NCBI RefSeq assembly: GCF_900454495.1
Contig: NZ_UGSI01000001.1
Span: 2,914,001-2,978,000 of the forward strand
Length of the DNA: 64,000 nt
Source: Paenibacillus macerans
Lineage (GTDB): Bacteria > Bacillota > Bacilli > Paenibacillales > Paenibacillaceae
Direction of reading: 5' to 3'
This document shows, one piece after another, positions 25,341 through 33,969 of the stretch. The position numbers and the translations under genes are program-made. Under the pieces are notes generated by a model that was not told the DNA's origin, made no database searches, and worked only from the letters and a program-made list of their open reading frames with translations. The stretch's first letter is position 1, and the number at the start of each line of letters is the position of its first letter.

Positions 25341-26138
25341 TTAAATATAACCCATGATGATGCCGGCCGTCTCTTCGATCGCTTTATCGGTAATGTCGAT
25401 AACCGGACATTTGAGCCGGGAATATAGCGCCAGGGCGTAATCCGTTTCTTCCTGGATACGGGCCAGACTCGTGTATTGCGTGTCCAGCGGCAGGCCCAGC
25501 ATTTTCAGCCGCTCCGAACGGATTTTGAGCATATGCTCCGGCTCCATCGTCAGGCCGATGAGGCGGCTCGAAGGCAGGCTCAGCAGATGCGGCGGCGGCC
25601 CCACCTCGGGAACGAGCGGATAGTTTACGACTTTTTTGCCGCGATGGGCCAGGAAGATGCTTAAAGGCGTCTTGGAGGTGCGCGATATGCCCATCACCAC
25701 GATATCCGCCTCGAACATGGCTTCAAGATTCCGTCCGCCGTCGCTGGCCACCGTAAAATCGATGGCTTCTATACGCCGAAAATAATTTTCATTAAGCTGA
25801 TGCAGCAGGCCGGGCCGTGCTCGCGGGGAATCGTCGAAAGTATCGATGAACGCCTGCATCATAGGGCCCATAATATCGACGATGCGCAGGTCGAGCCTGA
25901 CGGCTTCCTCGCGAATCACTTCGCGGAGCTCTGGCTGCACCAGCGTATAGGCCACGAACCCTTTGTGGCGCGCGGCTTCTTCCAGCAGCTTCCGCAGCTC
26001 ATCTTCATGCCGGATGTTGCCGTACCGCTTGATCTTGACTCGTTGATTCTCAAATTGATGTATGACGGCCTGCACTACCGCCTCGGCCGTATCTCCCAAT
26101 GAATCCGAGCAGATCGTGATCAAATGTGATGTTTCCAT
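25341..26138 (-). CDS. ppsR: Pyruvate, phosphate dikinase regulatory protein (PpsR/YqfL type)
   Basis: Bifunctional serine/threonine kinase-phosphorylase of the DUF299 family that switches PPDK or PEP synthase off and on. 265 residues. It begins with ITICSDSLGDTAEAVVQAV and has the P-loop-like VVMGISRTSKTPLSIFLAHRG, followed by NYPLVPEV and GLTMEPEHMLKIRSERL. In B. subtilis its homologue YqfL works with CcpN in controlling gluconeogenesis. The ATG follows AGGAGG. It lies 27 bp after ccpN. No PPDK gene is in this window. Confidence 0.93.
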   Translation of the reverse strand: METSHLITICSDSLGDTAEAVVQAVIHQFENQRVKIKRYGNIRHEDELRKLLEEAARHKGFVAYTLVQPELREVIREEAVRLDLRIVDIMGPMMQAFIDTFDDSPRARPGLLHQLNENYFRRIEAIDFTVASDGGRNLEAMFEADIVVMGISRTSKTPLSIFLAHRGKKVVNYPLVPEVGPPPHLLSLPSSRLIGLTMEPEHMLKIRSERLKMLGLPLDTQYTSLARIQEETDYALALYSRLKCPVIDITDKAIEETAGIIMGYI

Positions 26139-26165
26139 GCTCTCTCGATTCCTCCTGTTTCCCTA

Positions 26166-26807
26166 TCAATGGTTCTCTTTGTCAAGAAGCAGCTTTAAGA
26201 TCGAAGTTTTCGTCAAACGGCCAACCACCGTAAGCCTTGCGCCGCTCTCTTCCTCGTTAGCCGGAACGACAACCGGCAGGCTGTCTACCTCGTGCAAAAT
26301 CATTTTTTGCGCCGCGTCGAGCACCGTATCTTCGGGAAATACCGTAACCACCTTGGGTTGGCGTGTCATGACCATGCTGACCGGCATGGACGCGGCGCCA
26401 GGGTTGCCGAGCGTAACCTTAAGAAAATCTTTGCGCGAGGCAACCCCGGCGAGCTTGCCGTCGTCATCGCAAACGAAAAGCGTGCCCACGTCCTGCAGAA
26501 AAAGCGTAACGACGGCATCTTGTATGGTGGTGATTTCCCGGATAATGATCGGCATGCCCTGAATATCTTTGACTTTGCTATTTTGCAGCAGGTAACCGTT
26601 GCGCAGATCGGAAGAAGCTTTGCCTCCCGGGAAGTAACCGACCTTTGGCTTTGCGTTGATATAATCGAGCATAACCAGAAGCGACAGGTCCGAGCGGATC
26701 GTAGGTTTGCTTAAGTGCAAGCTTTCAGCAATCTGTTCTCCGCTGATCGGTGCGTTTTTTTGGACGATATCGATAATTTGCAGTTGACGGGCTGTCAGTT
26801 CGATCAC
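26166..26807 (-). CDS. ccpN: Gluconeogenesis repressor CcpN (YqzB)
   Basis: HTH-CBS repressor of gluconeogenic genes (pckA, gapB in B. subtilis) during glycolytic growth. 213 residues. The N-terminal HTH (residues 5-60) contains ISGEQIAESLHLSKPTIRSD and KPKVGYFPGG. Two CBS domains follow: IIIREITTIQDAVVTLFLQD, then MTRQPKVVTVFPEDTVLD with HEVDSLPVVV. The start is GTG at 26807 with GGAGG 6 bases upstream. It is first in the ccpN-ppsR-glpX unit. Confidence 0.93.
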   Translation of the reverse strand: MIELTARQLQIIDIVQKNAPISGEQIAESLHLSKPTIRSDLSLLVMLDYINAKPKVGYFPGGKASSDLRNGYLLQNSKVKDIQGMPIIIREITTIQDAVVTLFLQDVGTLFVCDDDGKLAGVASRKDFLKVTLGNPGAASMPVSMVMTRQPKVVTVFPEDTVLDAAQKMILHEVDSLPVVVPANEEESGARLTVVGRLTKTSILKLLLDKENH

Positions 26808-26950
26808 GGTTTACCTCCACTTCATAAGCGAACTTGCACACTTTTTTAAGCGTAAATCGGATATATAATCAGCATTTATGTTTGAATAATACACAATATT
26901 TCAAGCTAAATCAATATATAGAACGTACTATATTTAATTTTTTTTTAAAA

Positions 26951-26986
26951 TAAAAAGACCTCCTAGCCGAATAGGCCAACAGGTCT
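26951..26986 (-). terminator. Terminator after the inositol monophosphatase gene
   Basis: On the minus strand AGACCTGTTGGCC pairs imperfectly with GGCTAGGAGGTCT, followed by TTTTTATTTT. It closes the iolA-iolJ-iolC-permease-phosphatase operon. Confidence 0.85.
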
Positions 26987-26999
26987 CCACCGGTGCAAA

Positions 27000-27770
27000 T
27001 TATTGTTCATTCAACATTCGTATAGCGCTTTCATATGCGCGCGGTGTAGCGAATGCTCCCTGAATCGATTCCAGCCATCCCAGCGGTTCGCCTTTAATGG
27101 TAGAACAACGAATCCCCGCGGTTTCGCACAAAATTCTCCCGGCCGCGTAATCCCAAGGTGCCAGCTTGGAAACGTACACCGACTGTTTTCCCAATAAAAG
27201 CTGAATAAATTCCGTACCCGCACAGCTCTGTATCCGGACCCCGCAGCTTCCCCAGGCCAGCGCCTTGACGTTGGAAACATTGTCGGCAAACATCTGCCAG
27301 TTAATAGCTACCAAGCTGTCCTTTAATTCGTGATCCTGCAATGGCGGCAGTGGCTGACCGTTATAATATACGCCGGTTTCCGGCCCGCCCCAAACGAGCC
27401 GGCTGCGCATTACATCATAAATGAAACCGCATTTGCCGATGCCATCTTCCACAACAGCGATCATGACCGCAAAATTTTCTTTCTGTTTGATGAAGTTCAT
27501 CGTTCCGTCAATGGGGTCCAGTATCCATACACGGCCGGCCAGATCCTCCACCCGGTCCCCCGTGCCTTCCTCGCCCAGGATACGGTCGCCGGGGTAGAAC
27601 TCCCTGATATTGCGGACCAGAAACTGTTCGATCCGCCGGTCCATATCGGTCACCAAATCAAGGGCCCCGGTCTTCTGGGATATTTCTCTTTCTTCCTGAA
27701 GCGAGTCGCGCAGCATTTGCGCCGCCTCCTCGAGCCAGCCCAACACCCGTTCAACATCCAGGCCGTTCAT
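27000..27770 (-). CDS. Inositol monophosphatase-family phosphatase
   Basis: Mg-dependent phosphatase of 256 residues. Metal and phosphate motifs are complete: ILGEEGTG (motif with Glu), WILDPIDGTMNFIKQ (motif 1), and WDYAAGRILCETAG (motif 2). It has the normal length. AAGGAGGAG precedes the ATG. It is the last gene of the iolA operon, 19 bp after the permease. In that place it could release myo-inositol from inositol phosphates for the pathway, but family members also act on other sugar phosphates; the substrate is inferred. Confidence 0.88.
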   Translation of the reverse strand: MNGLDVERVLGWLEEAAQMLRDSLQEEREISQKTGALDLVTDMDRRIEQFLVRNIREFYPGDRILGEEGTGDRVEDLAGRVWILDPIDGTMNFIKQKENFAVMIAVVEDGIGKCGFIYDVMRSRLVWGGPETGVYYNGQPLPPLQDHELKDSLVAINWQMFADNVSNVKALAWGSCGVRIQSCAGTEFIQLLLGKQSVYVSKLAPWDYAAGRILCETAGIRCSTIKGEPLGWLESIQGAFATPRAYESAIRMLNEQ

Positions 27771-27789
27771 CGTTTGCTCCTCCTTACCT

Positions 27790-29127
27790 TTACAAAATCG
27801 CGCCCAAGGCCAACACGCAGAGCAGTCCCGTCACCGAAAGCACCGTTGTCAGCGTAGTCCACGTACCAAAGGTCTCCTTCAGCGTTAGTCCAAAATACTC
27901 CTTGATCATCCAGAACCCGGCATCGTTCACATGGCAGGCGATTACGCTGCCCGCTCCCGTAGCCAGCACCATCAGCGCCGGATTCACATCTCCGCCTGCG
28001 ATCAGCGGCGTCACCAGACCCGCTGTCGTCAGCGCGGCCACCGTGGCGGAGCCGAGGCACAATCGCAAAATCGCCGCGATCATCCAGGCGACAAGCAGCG
28101 GGGACAGATTCGTTGCCGAGAACAATTGGGATACGTAATCGCCGATCCCGCCGTCGACCAGCACCTGCTTAAAGGCTCCGCCGCCGCCGATTACGAGCAG
28201 CATCATGGAGATTTGCGAGATAGCGCTTACCAAAGTATTGCTGATTTGCTTCATCGCGATCCCTCTGGCTATACCCATAGTATACATGGCCACCAGCAAA
28301 GAGATAAGCATCGCGGTGCCGGGCGTTCCGATAAAATTCAGCACTTTGAGCACGGCCGAATCTTCGGGCATCACCATTTTGGCGGCCGCGGCAACACCCA
28401 TAAAAATCACGGGAAGCATGGAAGTCAGCACGCTGATGCCGAAACCGGGGGTTTCGCTAAGCACAAAGCTTTTTTGATCGCCGCCGACAACGGAAGCGTC
28501 CGTTTCCCGCTCGTACACGCGGGGATACACTTTCATCAGCACTTTGTTGAACAAGGGTCCGGCCACAATCGTCGTCGGAATGGCGATGATCATGCCGTAC
28601 AACAGAACCTGTCCCAAATCCGCTCCATAAGCTGCCGAGATAGCGGTCGGCGCCGGATGCGGCGGCAGAAAGCCGTGGGTTACGTTCAGCGCGGCGGCCA
28701 TCGGAATGCCGAGATACAGGAACGGCATCTTTAATTCTTTCGCGATGACGAAAACAATCGGGATCAAGAGCACCAGACCCACTTCGAAGAACAAGGCGAT
28801 TCCGACGATAAATGAAGCCACCACGACCGCCCACTGAATCCGTTTACGGCCAAACTTGTCGATTAGCGTAATGGCGATTCGGTAACCGCCGCCAGCGTCG
28901 GATACCAGCCGGCCGAGCATGGCGCCGAAACCGAACACCAGCGCCAAATGCCCCAGCTGGCCGCCGATTCCGCTTTCAATGGTGGTTACGATGGTCGTCG
29001 GATCCATACCGAGCAGCAGTGCCACGACAAACGCGGTAATCGTAAGCGATACAAACGTATTCAGCTTTGCTTTCATAATCAGAACAAGCAGCAGCGCAAC
29101 CCCAAAGCAAACAATCAATATCGGCAT
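27790..29127 (-). CDS. GntP-family permease
   Basis: Gluconate:H+ symporter family transporter, 445 residues, with about 12-14 membrane segments. The pattern is clear: VFGFGAMLGRLVSDAGGGYR near the N-terminus, FLPPHPAPTAISAAYGAD (family signature), and ILRLCLGSATVAALTTAGLV with CHVNDAGFWMIKEYF. GntP proteins carry sugar acids such as gluconate or fructuronate. Being inside an iol operon suggests that it takes up an inositol-related or sugar-acid substrate that feeds the same intermediates. It lies 59 bp after iolC. Confidence 0.92.
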   Translation of the reverse strand: MPILIVCFGVALLLVLIMKAKLNTFVSLTITAFVVALLLGMDPTTIVTTIESGIGGQLGHLALVFGFGAMLGRLVSDAGGGYRIAITLIDKFGRKRIQWAVVVASFIVGIALFFEVGLVLLIPIVFVIAKELKMPFLYLGIPMAAALNVTHGFLPPHPAPTAISAAYGADLGQVLLYGMIIAIPTTIVAGPLFNKVLMKVYPRVYERETDASVVGGDQKSFVLSETPGFGISVLTSMLPVIFMGVAAAAKMVMPEDSAVLKVLNFIGTPGTAMLISLLVAMYTMGIARGIAMKQISNTLVSAISQISMMLLVIGGGGAFKQVLVDGGIGDYVSQLFSATNLSPLLVAWMIAAILRLCLGSATVAALTTAGLVTPLIAGGDVNPALMVLATGAGSVIACHVNDAGFWMIKEYFGLTLKETFGTWTTLTTVLSVTGLLCVLALGAIL

Positions 29128-29186
29128 AAACTAACTTCCCCCGCTTCAATTATAAAGTAAACACTAGATGTTAATCTCCAGCAAAT

Positions 29187-30164
29187 TTATTGGCTTTGCG
29201 CGGCAATGAGCTGCTCGATTTCGGCCACCGTCGGCATCGCTTCCGATGAACTGTGCTTGCTGACGACGATGGCAGCCGAAGCGCTTGCGTATTTCAAGGC
29301 TTCAGCAATCTCTTTTCCGCTCATTAAGGCATACAGGAAAGCGGCCGCATAGGAATCGCCGGCTCCGAACGTTTTAAGCACCTTGGATTTATAAGCTAAT
29401 CCCCTATGCACCTTGCCGTCCCGGGTATAAGCGTATGAACCCTGCACGCCGTGTTTGATAACCACCAGCTCCGGGCGATAACGGAACAATCGTGCAACGG
29501 TCGCCTCGTTATTCCCCCCTTCCTTTCCTTCAAGCACATCAAATTCGTCCCGGGTTCCGATTACGACATCCGCCTGTTCGGCAATCGCCGAATAATAAAT
29601 CGACGTTTCCTGCGGAGACTTCCAGGTGTAGCCCCGGTAATCCAATTCAAAGATGACTTTGGTATCGTTGGCCCGGGCATATGAAACCGCTTTAAAAACG
29701 GCTTCGCGCGAAGGGCTGGCGGCCAGCGCCGTACCGGAGATCAGCAACGCCGAAGCGGCGGCAATATATTCTTCCTCGATCTCATCCGGCCGCAAAAACA
29801 GATCGGCGACATTTTCACGGTACATCAGGATGCTGCATTCCTCCGGACTTTTAATCTCCGTAAAAGCCAGGCCCGCCTTGCGCCCTTCCGTGTCGTCAAT
29901 CATACAGGAGACATCGACGCCGCTCTTCTTCATGGAATGCCGAATAAAGCGGCCGTGCTGGTCGGCGGGAACTTTGCCGATAAATCCGACTTGCAAGCCG
30001 AGTTTGGCCGCGCCGATCGCGATGTTGGCGGGCGATCCGCCCACATATTTCGAGAAGGTCAACGTTTCTTCCATCGGCCGGTTATACTCCACCGCGTTTA
30101 AATCAATGCAAGCTCTCCCCAATGTGATGAGATCAAATTTTCGTTTTTTTTCGTTTTGCAGCAT
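29187..30164 (-). CDS. iolC: 5-dehydro-2-deoxygluconokinase (IolC)
   Basis: PfkB-family kinase that phosphorylates 2-deoxy-5-keto-gluconate, giving the molecule that also induces the regulon by releasing IolR. 325 residues. It begins with LITLGRACIDLNAVEYNRPM, has KYVGGSPANIAIGAAKLGL and the PfkB signature LKTFGAGDSYAAAFLYAL with the catalytic Asp. GGGAGAG precedes the ATG. It follows iolJ with a 110-bp gap that holds a strong hairpin. Confidence 0.94.
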   Translation of the reverse strand: MLQNEKKRKFDLITLGRACIDLNAVEYNRPMEETLTFSKYVGGSPANIAIGAAKLGLQVGFIGKVPADQHGRFIRHSMKKSGVDVSCMIDDTEGRKAGLAFTEIKSPEECSILMYRENVADLFLRPDEIEEEYIAAASALLISGTALAASPSREAVFKAVSYARANDTKVIFELDYRGYTWKSPQETSIYYSAIAEQADVVIGTRDEFDVLEGKEGGNNEATVARLFRYRPELVVIKHGVQGSYAYTRDGKVHRGLAYKSKVLKTFGAGDSYAAAFLYALMSGKEIAEALKYASASAAIVVSKHSSSEAMPTVAEIEQLIAAQSQ

Positions 30165-30199
30165 TGCAATCTCTCCCTACTTGAATCAGTTTGCCTGCA

Positions 30200-30236
30200 C
30201 GCCTGGCCTCGCGGCGCAAAGGCCGCAGGCCAGGCG
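30200..30236 (-). other. Intercistronic hairpin between iolJ and iolC
   Basis: CGCCTGGCCTCGCGGC and GCCGCAGGCCAGGCG pair over about 15 bases with a 6-base loop and one interruption. There is no T-run, so it is more likely an mRNA-stabilising or processing structure than a terminator. It could set the ratio of IolJ to IolC. Confidence 0.6.
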
Positions 30237-30274
30237 TACCGGAATTAATAATTTGGTAATCCGCTAGCCGATGT

Positions 30275-31135
30275 TTACCGCGATGCTTTTCCCGCGGAAC
30301 CGAACTCCCGGATTTTGCCTCTGACAACTTCCTTGATCGCCTCTGTTCCCGGCGACAAAATCGCGCGCGGATCGTACAGACCGGCATCGGCGTCAAGCGT
30401 CCGGCGGAGCGCCGACGCCCAGGCCTGAAGGCATTCCGTGTTGACATTGATTTTGGCATGGCCCAAAGCGATAGCGCGCCGAATCTGATGTTTGGGAATG
30501 CCCGAAGCGCCGTGCAGCACCAGCGGAATCCCGACAAGCCCGGAGATCCGCTCCATTTCCGCAAAGCCCAGTACCGGCTCTCCCCGGTAAGGGCCATGGA
30601 CGGAACCGAGCGCCGCGGCGAGCGCATCGATCCCCGTTTCCTTGACCAGCGCGGCGCATTCTCCAGGGTCCGCATACCGAATCCCGCCGATCAAACCGTC
30701 TTCCATCCCGCCGACCGTGCCGACCTCCGCTTCAACCGACACTCCGCGGGGATGCGCGTAGTTCACGACCTCGCCGGTCATCGCTATATTCCGCCCGATC
30801 GGATCATGGGAACCGTCGATCATCACGGAGCTGAAGCCGGCGTCTACGGCCTTTTTGCAATTCTCCAGCGTTTTTCCGTGATCCAGATGAAGCGCCACCG
30901 GAACGGTGATCGCCATCTCTTTGACAAGCTCCTCCACCATTGCCGCAATCACTTTATAGCCGCCCAAAAAGGGCACCAGCCGGTCCGAAGCGGCCAGGAT
31001 GACGGGAGAACGCTCTTCTTCAGCGGCCTGCAATATGGCCTGCCCCCACTGCAAGCCGTTCAGATTGAACTGTCCGACCGCATATTGCTCCGCCTTGGCT
31101 TTTTGCAGCATTTCTTTAAATGATACCAGCGTCAA
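30275..31135 (-). CDS. iolJ: Class II aldolase, IolJ (6-phospho-5-dehydro-2-deoxy-gluconate aldolase)
   Basis: Zn-dependent aldolase that splits the phosphorylated intermediate into dihydroxyacetone phosphate and malonate semialdehyde. About 286 residues. FBA class II motifs are visible: VPVALHLDHGKTLENCKKAV (Zn His), SVMIDGSHDP, VSVEAEVGTVGGMEDG, GSVHGPYRG, and LVLHGASGIPKHQIRRAI. Operon context favours IolJ over a glycolytic aldolase. The start is a TTG; 31135 gives the normal N-terminus LVSFKEMLQKA, with GGGAGG 10 bases upstream, while another TTG at 31153 is possible. It is 36 bp after iolA. Confidence 0.9.
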   Translation of the reverse strand: MTLVSFKEMLQKAKAEQYAVGQFNLNGLQWGQAILQAAEEERSPVILAASDRLVPFLGGYKVIAAMVEELVKEMAITVPVALHLDHGKTLENCKKAVDAGFSSVMIDGSHDPIGRNIAMTGEVVNYAHPRGVSVEAEVGTVGGMEDGLIGGIRYADPGECAALVKETGIDALAAALGSVHGPYRGEPVLGFAEMERISGLVGIPLVLHGASGIPKHQIRRAIALGHAKINVNTECLQAWASALRRTLDADAGLYDPRAILSPGTEAIKEVVRGKIREFGSAGKASR

Positions 31136-31171
31136 TGACCCCTTACCTCCCAACTGTCCTGAACATGATGA

Positions 31172-32647
31172 TTATTCAAAAGCCGGCGCTGCATATCGGG
31201 CGGTCACGACCTTCTTATGCGTGTAGAAGTCCACGCTGTCTTTGCCGTTGGCGTGCAGCGTGCCGAAGAAAGAGGATTTCCAGCCCGAGAACGGGAAGAA
31301 GGCCATCGGTGCAGGTACGCCCAGGTTTACGCCAAGCATTCCGGCATCGATGTTTTCCCGGAAATACCGGATGGCGGACGCATTGGAGGTAAAAATGCAG
31401 GCTCCATTGGCGAATTCCGACCGGTTGGCGATCTCCACCGCCTCCTTGAGGTTTTTCACGCGAATGACGGACAGCACCGGCGCAAAAATTTCCTCCTTCC
31501 AAATCGTCATCTCCGTCGTTACATTTTCAAAAATCGTCGGTCCGACAAAATAACCTTGATCCGGCGTGTTTTCCCGTCCGTCGCAGATGAGCGAAGCTCC
31601 CTCTTCCAGACCTTTTTCGATATATTGCAGGGTCCGCCGTTTATTCTCTTCCCGGATCACCGGACCGAGAAACACCCCGTCGTCCAAACCGTTGCCGATT
31701 TTAACGCTCTGCGCCTTTTCCTTAAGAAGGGCGATGAACTCATCGGCGATCCCTTCTTCCACAGTGACCACGGCGCAGGCCATGCAGCGTTCTCCGGCCG
31801 AGCCGAAAGCGGCGCTGATTACATTGGTCACCGTGTCCTCCAGATTCGCATCATTTAGGACAATGGTATGATTTTTGGCTCCGGTTAACGCCTGCACCCG
31901 CTTCAGGTTTTGGCTGCCGCGCTTGAACACGTATTCGCCGACCGGCTTCGAACCGACGAACGAAACCGCCTTGACCTCCGGATGATCGAGAATACCGTTT
32001 ACGACATCGTGGGCTCCGTATACGACGTTGAACACGCCTTTAGGCAATCCGGCTTCCTCGAACAGCTCCGCCAGCCGTCTGGTCAGCAGCGGCGTACGCT
32101 CCGACGGCTTCAATATAAAGGTGTTGCCGAGCGCGATCGCCATCGGAAACATCCAGCAGGGCACCATCATCGGAAAGTTGAAGGGCGCGATTCCTCCTAC
32201 CACGCCAAGCGGATAGCGGTAATTTACAGCTTCTACATCCGTGGCGATGCTGGCCAGCGAATCGCCCATCATCAACGTCGGTGCTCCGGCGGCAAATTCC
32301 ACGTTTTCGATGCCGCGCCCCACTTCGCCCAAAGCCTCGGTCAGGTTTTTGCCGTTTTCAATCGTGATCAGCTTGGCCAGTTCCTCCTTGTGCCGGGTCA
32401 ACAGTTGCTGATAATTGAATAGAATTCGAGCCCGGCGAGGTACGGCCACTTTCTGCCAACTTTTAAAAGCCTCAGCCGCGACTTCAACCGCATGATCAAT
32501 CTCTTCTTTCGTCGACAAAGGAACACGGGCGATAACCTGGTTAGTCGCCGGATTATACACGTCTTCATAACGGTCGGTGGCGCTCTTCACCCATTCACCA
32601 TTAATATAATTTTTTAAGATCTCCACTTCTGACACTTGCGTCATCAT
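31172..32647 (-). CDS. iolA: Methylmalonate/malonate semialdehyde dehydrogenase (IolA)
   Basis: CoA-acylating aldehyde dehydrogenase that turns malonate semialdehyde into acetyl-CoA, the last pathway step. 491 residues. It shows GGIAPFNFPMMVPCWMFP, FVGSKPVGEYVFKRG, and the catalytic Cys in SAAFGSAGERCMACAVVTV, plus the C-terminal PFSGWKSSFFGTLHANGKD. GGAGG precedes two adjacent ATGs. It is the first gene of the iolA-iolJ-iolC-permease-phosphatase operon, under the promoter at 32720-32748. Confidence 0.95.
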   Translation of the reverse strand: MMTQVSEVEILKNYINGEWVKSATDRYEDVYNPATNQVIARVPLSTKEEIDHAVEVAAEAFKSWQKVAVPRRARILFNYQQLLTRHKEELAKLITIENGKNLTEALGEVGRGIENVEFAAGAPTLMMGDSLASIATDVEAVNYRYPLGVVGGIAPFNFPMMVPCWMFPMAIALGNTFILKPSERTPLLTRRLAELFEEAGLPKGVFNVVYGAHDVVNGILDHPEVKAVSFVGSKPVGEYVFKRGSQNLKRVQALTGAKNHTIVLNDANLEDTVTNVISAAFGSAGERCMACAVVTVEEGIADEFIALLKEKAQSVKIGNGLDDGVFLGPVIREENKRRTLQYIEKGLEEGASLICDGRENTPDQGYFVGPTIFENVTTEMTIWKEEIFAPVLSVIRVKNLKEAVEIANRSEFANGACIFTSNASAIRYFRENIDAGMLGVNLGVPAPMAFFPFSGWKSSFFGTLHANGKDSVDFYTHKKVVTARYAAPAFE

Positions 32648-32698
32648 AGTATCCTCCCAATTTCAAAAATTCCAACCTTCAATCAAGTTTTTAATAAC

Positions 32699-32710
32699 AG
32701 TTGATCAACT
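32699..32710. promoter_or_regulatory. 12-bp palindrome at the iolA transcription start
   Basis: AGTTGATCAACT is a perfect palindrome 10 bases downstream of the -10, where a repressor would act. IolR is the obvious candidate, but no experimental consensus is matched here. Confidence 0.45.
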
Positions 32711-32719
32711 TATGGTCAT

Positions 32720-32748
32720 ATATTATTATTTAAACCGTTTTCAGTCAA
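32720..32748 (-). promoter_or_regulatory. iolA operon promoter with embedded cre box
   Basis: On the minus strand TTGACT (32748-32743), 17 bases, TAATAT (32725-32720). The spacer holds TGAAAACGGTTTAA (32743-32730), which fits the cre consensus with one mismatch. Same design as the other iol operon promoter, so both should be catabolite-repressed together. Confidence 0.75.
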
Positions 32749-32940
32749 TGGTAAATACAAAAATTTCGCTATATATTAAAAAAAATTAACATTCTTCTTG
32801 CCTTTATTATTTTATGTTTCAAATTATTGGGTGAGTGTTGGTAATGTTTAGGTGGATAAACTGTTTAGCCCTGTCTCAGGTTGCAGCATTCATAATAATC
32901 GGGTATACTCTAACCATAATTTAACTGGCGTGAAGCACAT

Positions 32941-32990
32941 GCCGCTTTAATACGAGCCTTCGTTTGGCTGCCGTATTGGAGCGGCTTTTT
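32941..32990 (+). terminator. Terminator-like hairpin just upstream of the Rpn-type gene
   Basis: GCCGCT, AATACG and AGCC pair in order with GGCT, CGTATT and AGCGGC, followed by TTTTTG. It lies 37 bases before the Rpn start on the same strand. It may end a short upstream transcript or act as an attenuator in the leader. The rest of 32750-32940 shows no gene. Confidence 0.6.
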
Positions 32991-33026
32991 GTTTGCATGA
33001 ACTTAAAGTGTGATAAAATAAAAGAA

Positions 33027-33956
33027 ATGGAGTTGAATGTCAAATTGACGACTGAACTTCTTGATCCACGGAATGATTTCGTTTTTAAGCGGATTTTTGG
33101 CAGTGAAGACAACAAAGATGTGCTGCTGGCTTTCTTAAATCGAACATTTATGGAATCTGGCGAGCCGCCGCTCACGGAGATCGTCCTTTTGAATCCCTAT
33201 ACGGATAAGGACGCTCCGCTCGACAAACAGTCGATCTTCGATATCTGGGCCAAAACTACGGAAGGCAAACTTATCAACGTGGAGATGCAGCTATTCAATA
33301 AATACGACATTGAGAAACGGACGCTCTATTATTGGAGCAAACGCTACTCCAGCCAGTTGCAGGAAGGACAATCCTACAAGCAACTGAAAAAATGCGTGAC
33401 GATCAATATTTTGAATTTCACGGTCATTGCCAACGAGCGGTATCATAATGTCTATCATTTACGGGAAGATCATACGAGAGTTAAGCTATGTGATGACATT
33501 GAAATGCACGTCATAGAATTATCCAAGCTGGATGATCGATCGATTCCGGTGGAGGGCGGTTTGGTAAATTGGCTGCTTTTTTTGAAGAGTGCGGACAAAA
33601 CGAACTGGGAGGCGCTGAAGATGAATGAACCAAGCTTGAAGAAAGCGATGGATACGCTGGAGTTTTTGAGTCTCGATCGGGAAGCCCGCCGCAAGTACGA
33701 GGAGCGCCAGAAATATTTGCATGACCAGGCGTCCATGATTGAGTGGGCAACGGAACAAGGTATGGCTAGAGGTATGGAGAAGGGAATCGAGAAGGGCATT
33801 GAGAAAGGCATTGAGAAAGGCATGGCCCAGGGAGAACAAAAGAAAGCCATGGAAATTGCCAAGAACATGCTGGCCATGGGCATTGAGGTTTCCGTTATCG
33901 TGAAAGCGAGCGGACTAACGAAGGATGAGGTTGAATCTTTAAAGTCCGCTCAATAA
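33027..33956 (+). CDS. Rpn-type PD-(D/E)XK nuclease-family protein
   Basis: Protein of 309 residues from the Rpn/PDDEXK transposase-associated family (recombination-promoting nuclease). It begins LLDPRNDFVFKRIFGSEDNK and has the nuclease core SIFDIWAKTTEGKLINVEMQ, in which D and E/Q are the metal and catalytic residues, then RTLYYWSKRYSSQLQEGQSY. The C-terminal part holds four tandem EKGI/EKGM units coded by a 12-base repeat (about 33777-33825), typical of the family. ATG 33027 is used because the family N-terminus begins there; its ribosome site is weak and ATG 32997 is possible. A C-terminal relic of a relative lies at 8581-8655. Confidence 0.85.
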   Translation: MELNVKLTTELLDPRNDFVFKRIFGSEDNKDVLLAFLNRTFMESGEPPLTEIVLLNPYTDKDAPLDKQSIFDIWAKTTEGKLINVEMQLFNKYDIEKRTLYYWSKRYSSQLQEGQSYKQLKKCVTINILNFTVIANERYHNVYHLREDHTRVKLCDDIEMHVIELSKLDDRSIPVEGGLVNWLLFLKSADKTNWEALKMNEPSLKKAMDTLEFLSLDREARRKYEERQKYLHDQASMIEWATEQGMARGMEKGIEKGIEKGIEKGMAQGEQKKAMEIAKNMLAMGIEVSVIVKASGLTKDEVESLKSAQ

Positions 33957-33969
33957 TTCGCAAAATCAG

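Noticed and set aside
33770..33830. Short tandem repeat that could be taken for a CRISPR-like array
   Set aside because: It is a 12-base in-frame repeat coding EKGI/EKGM at the end of the Rpn-type protein, without spacers.
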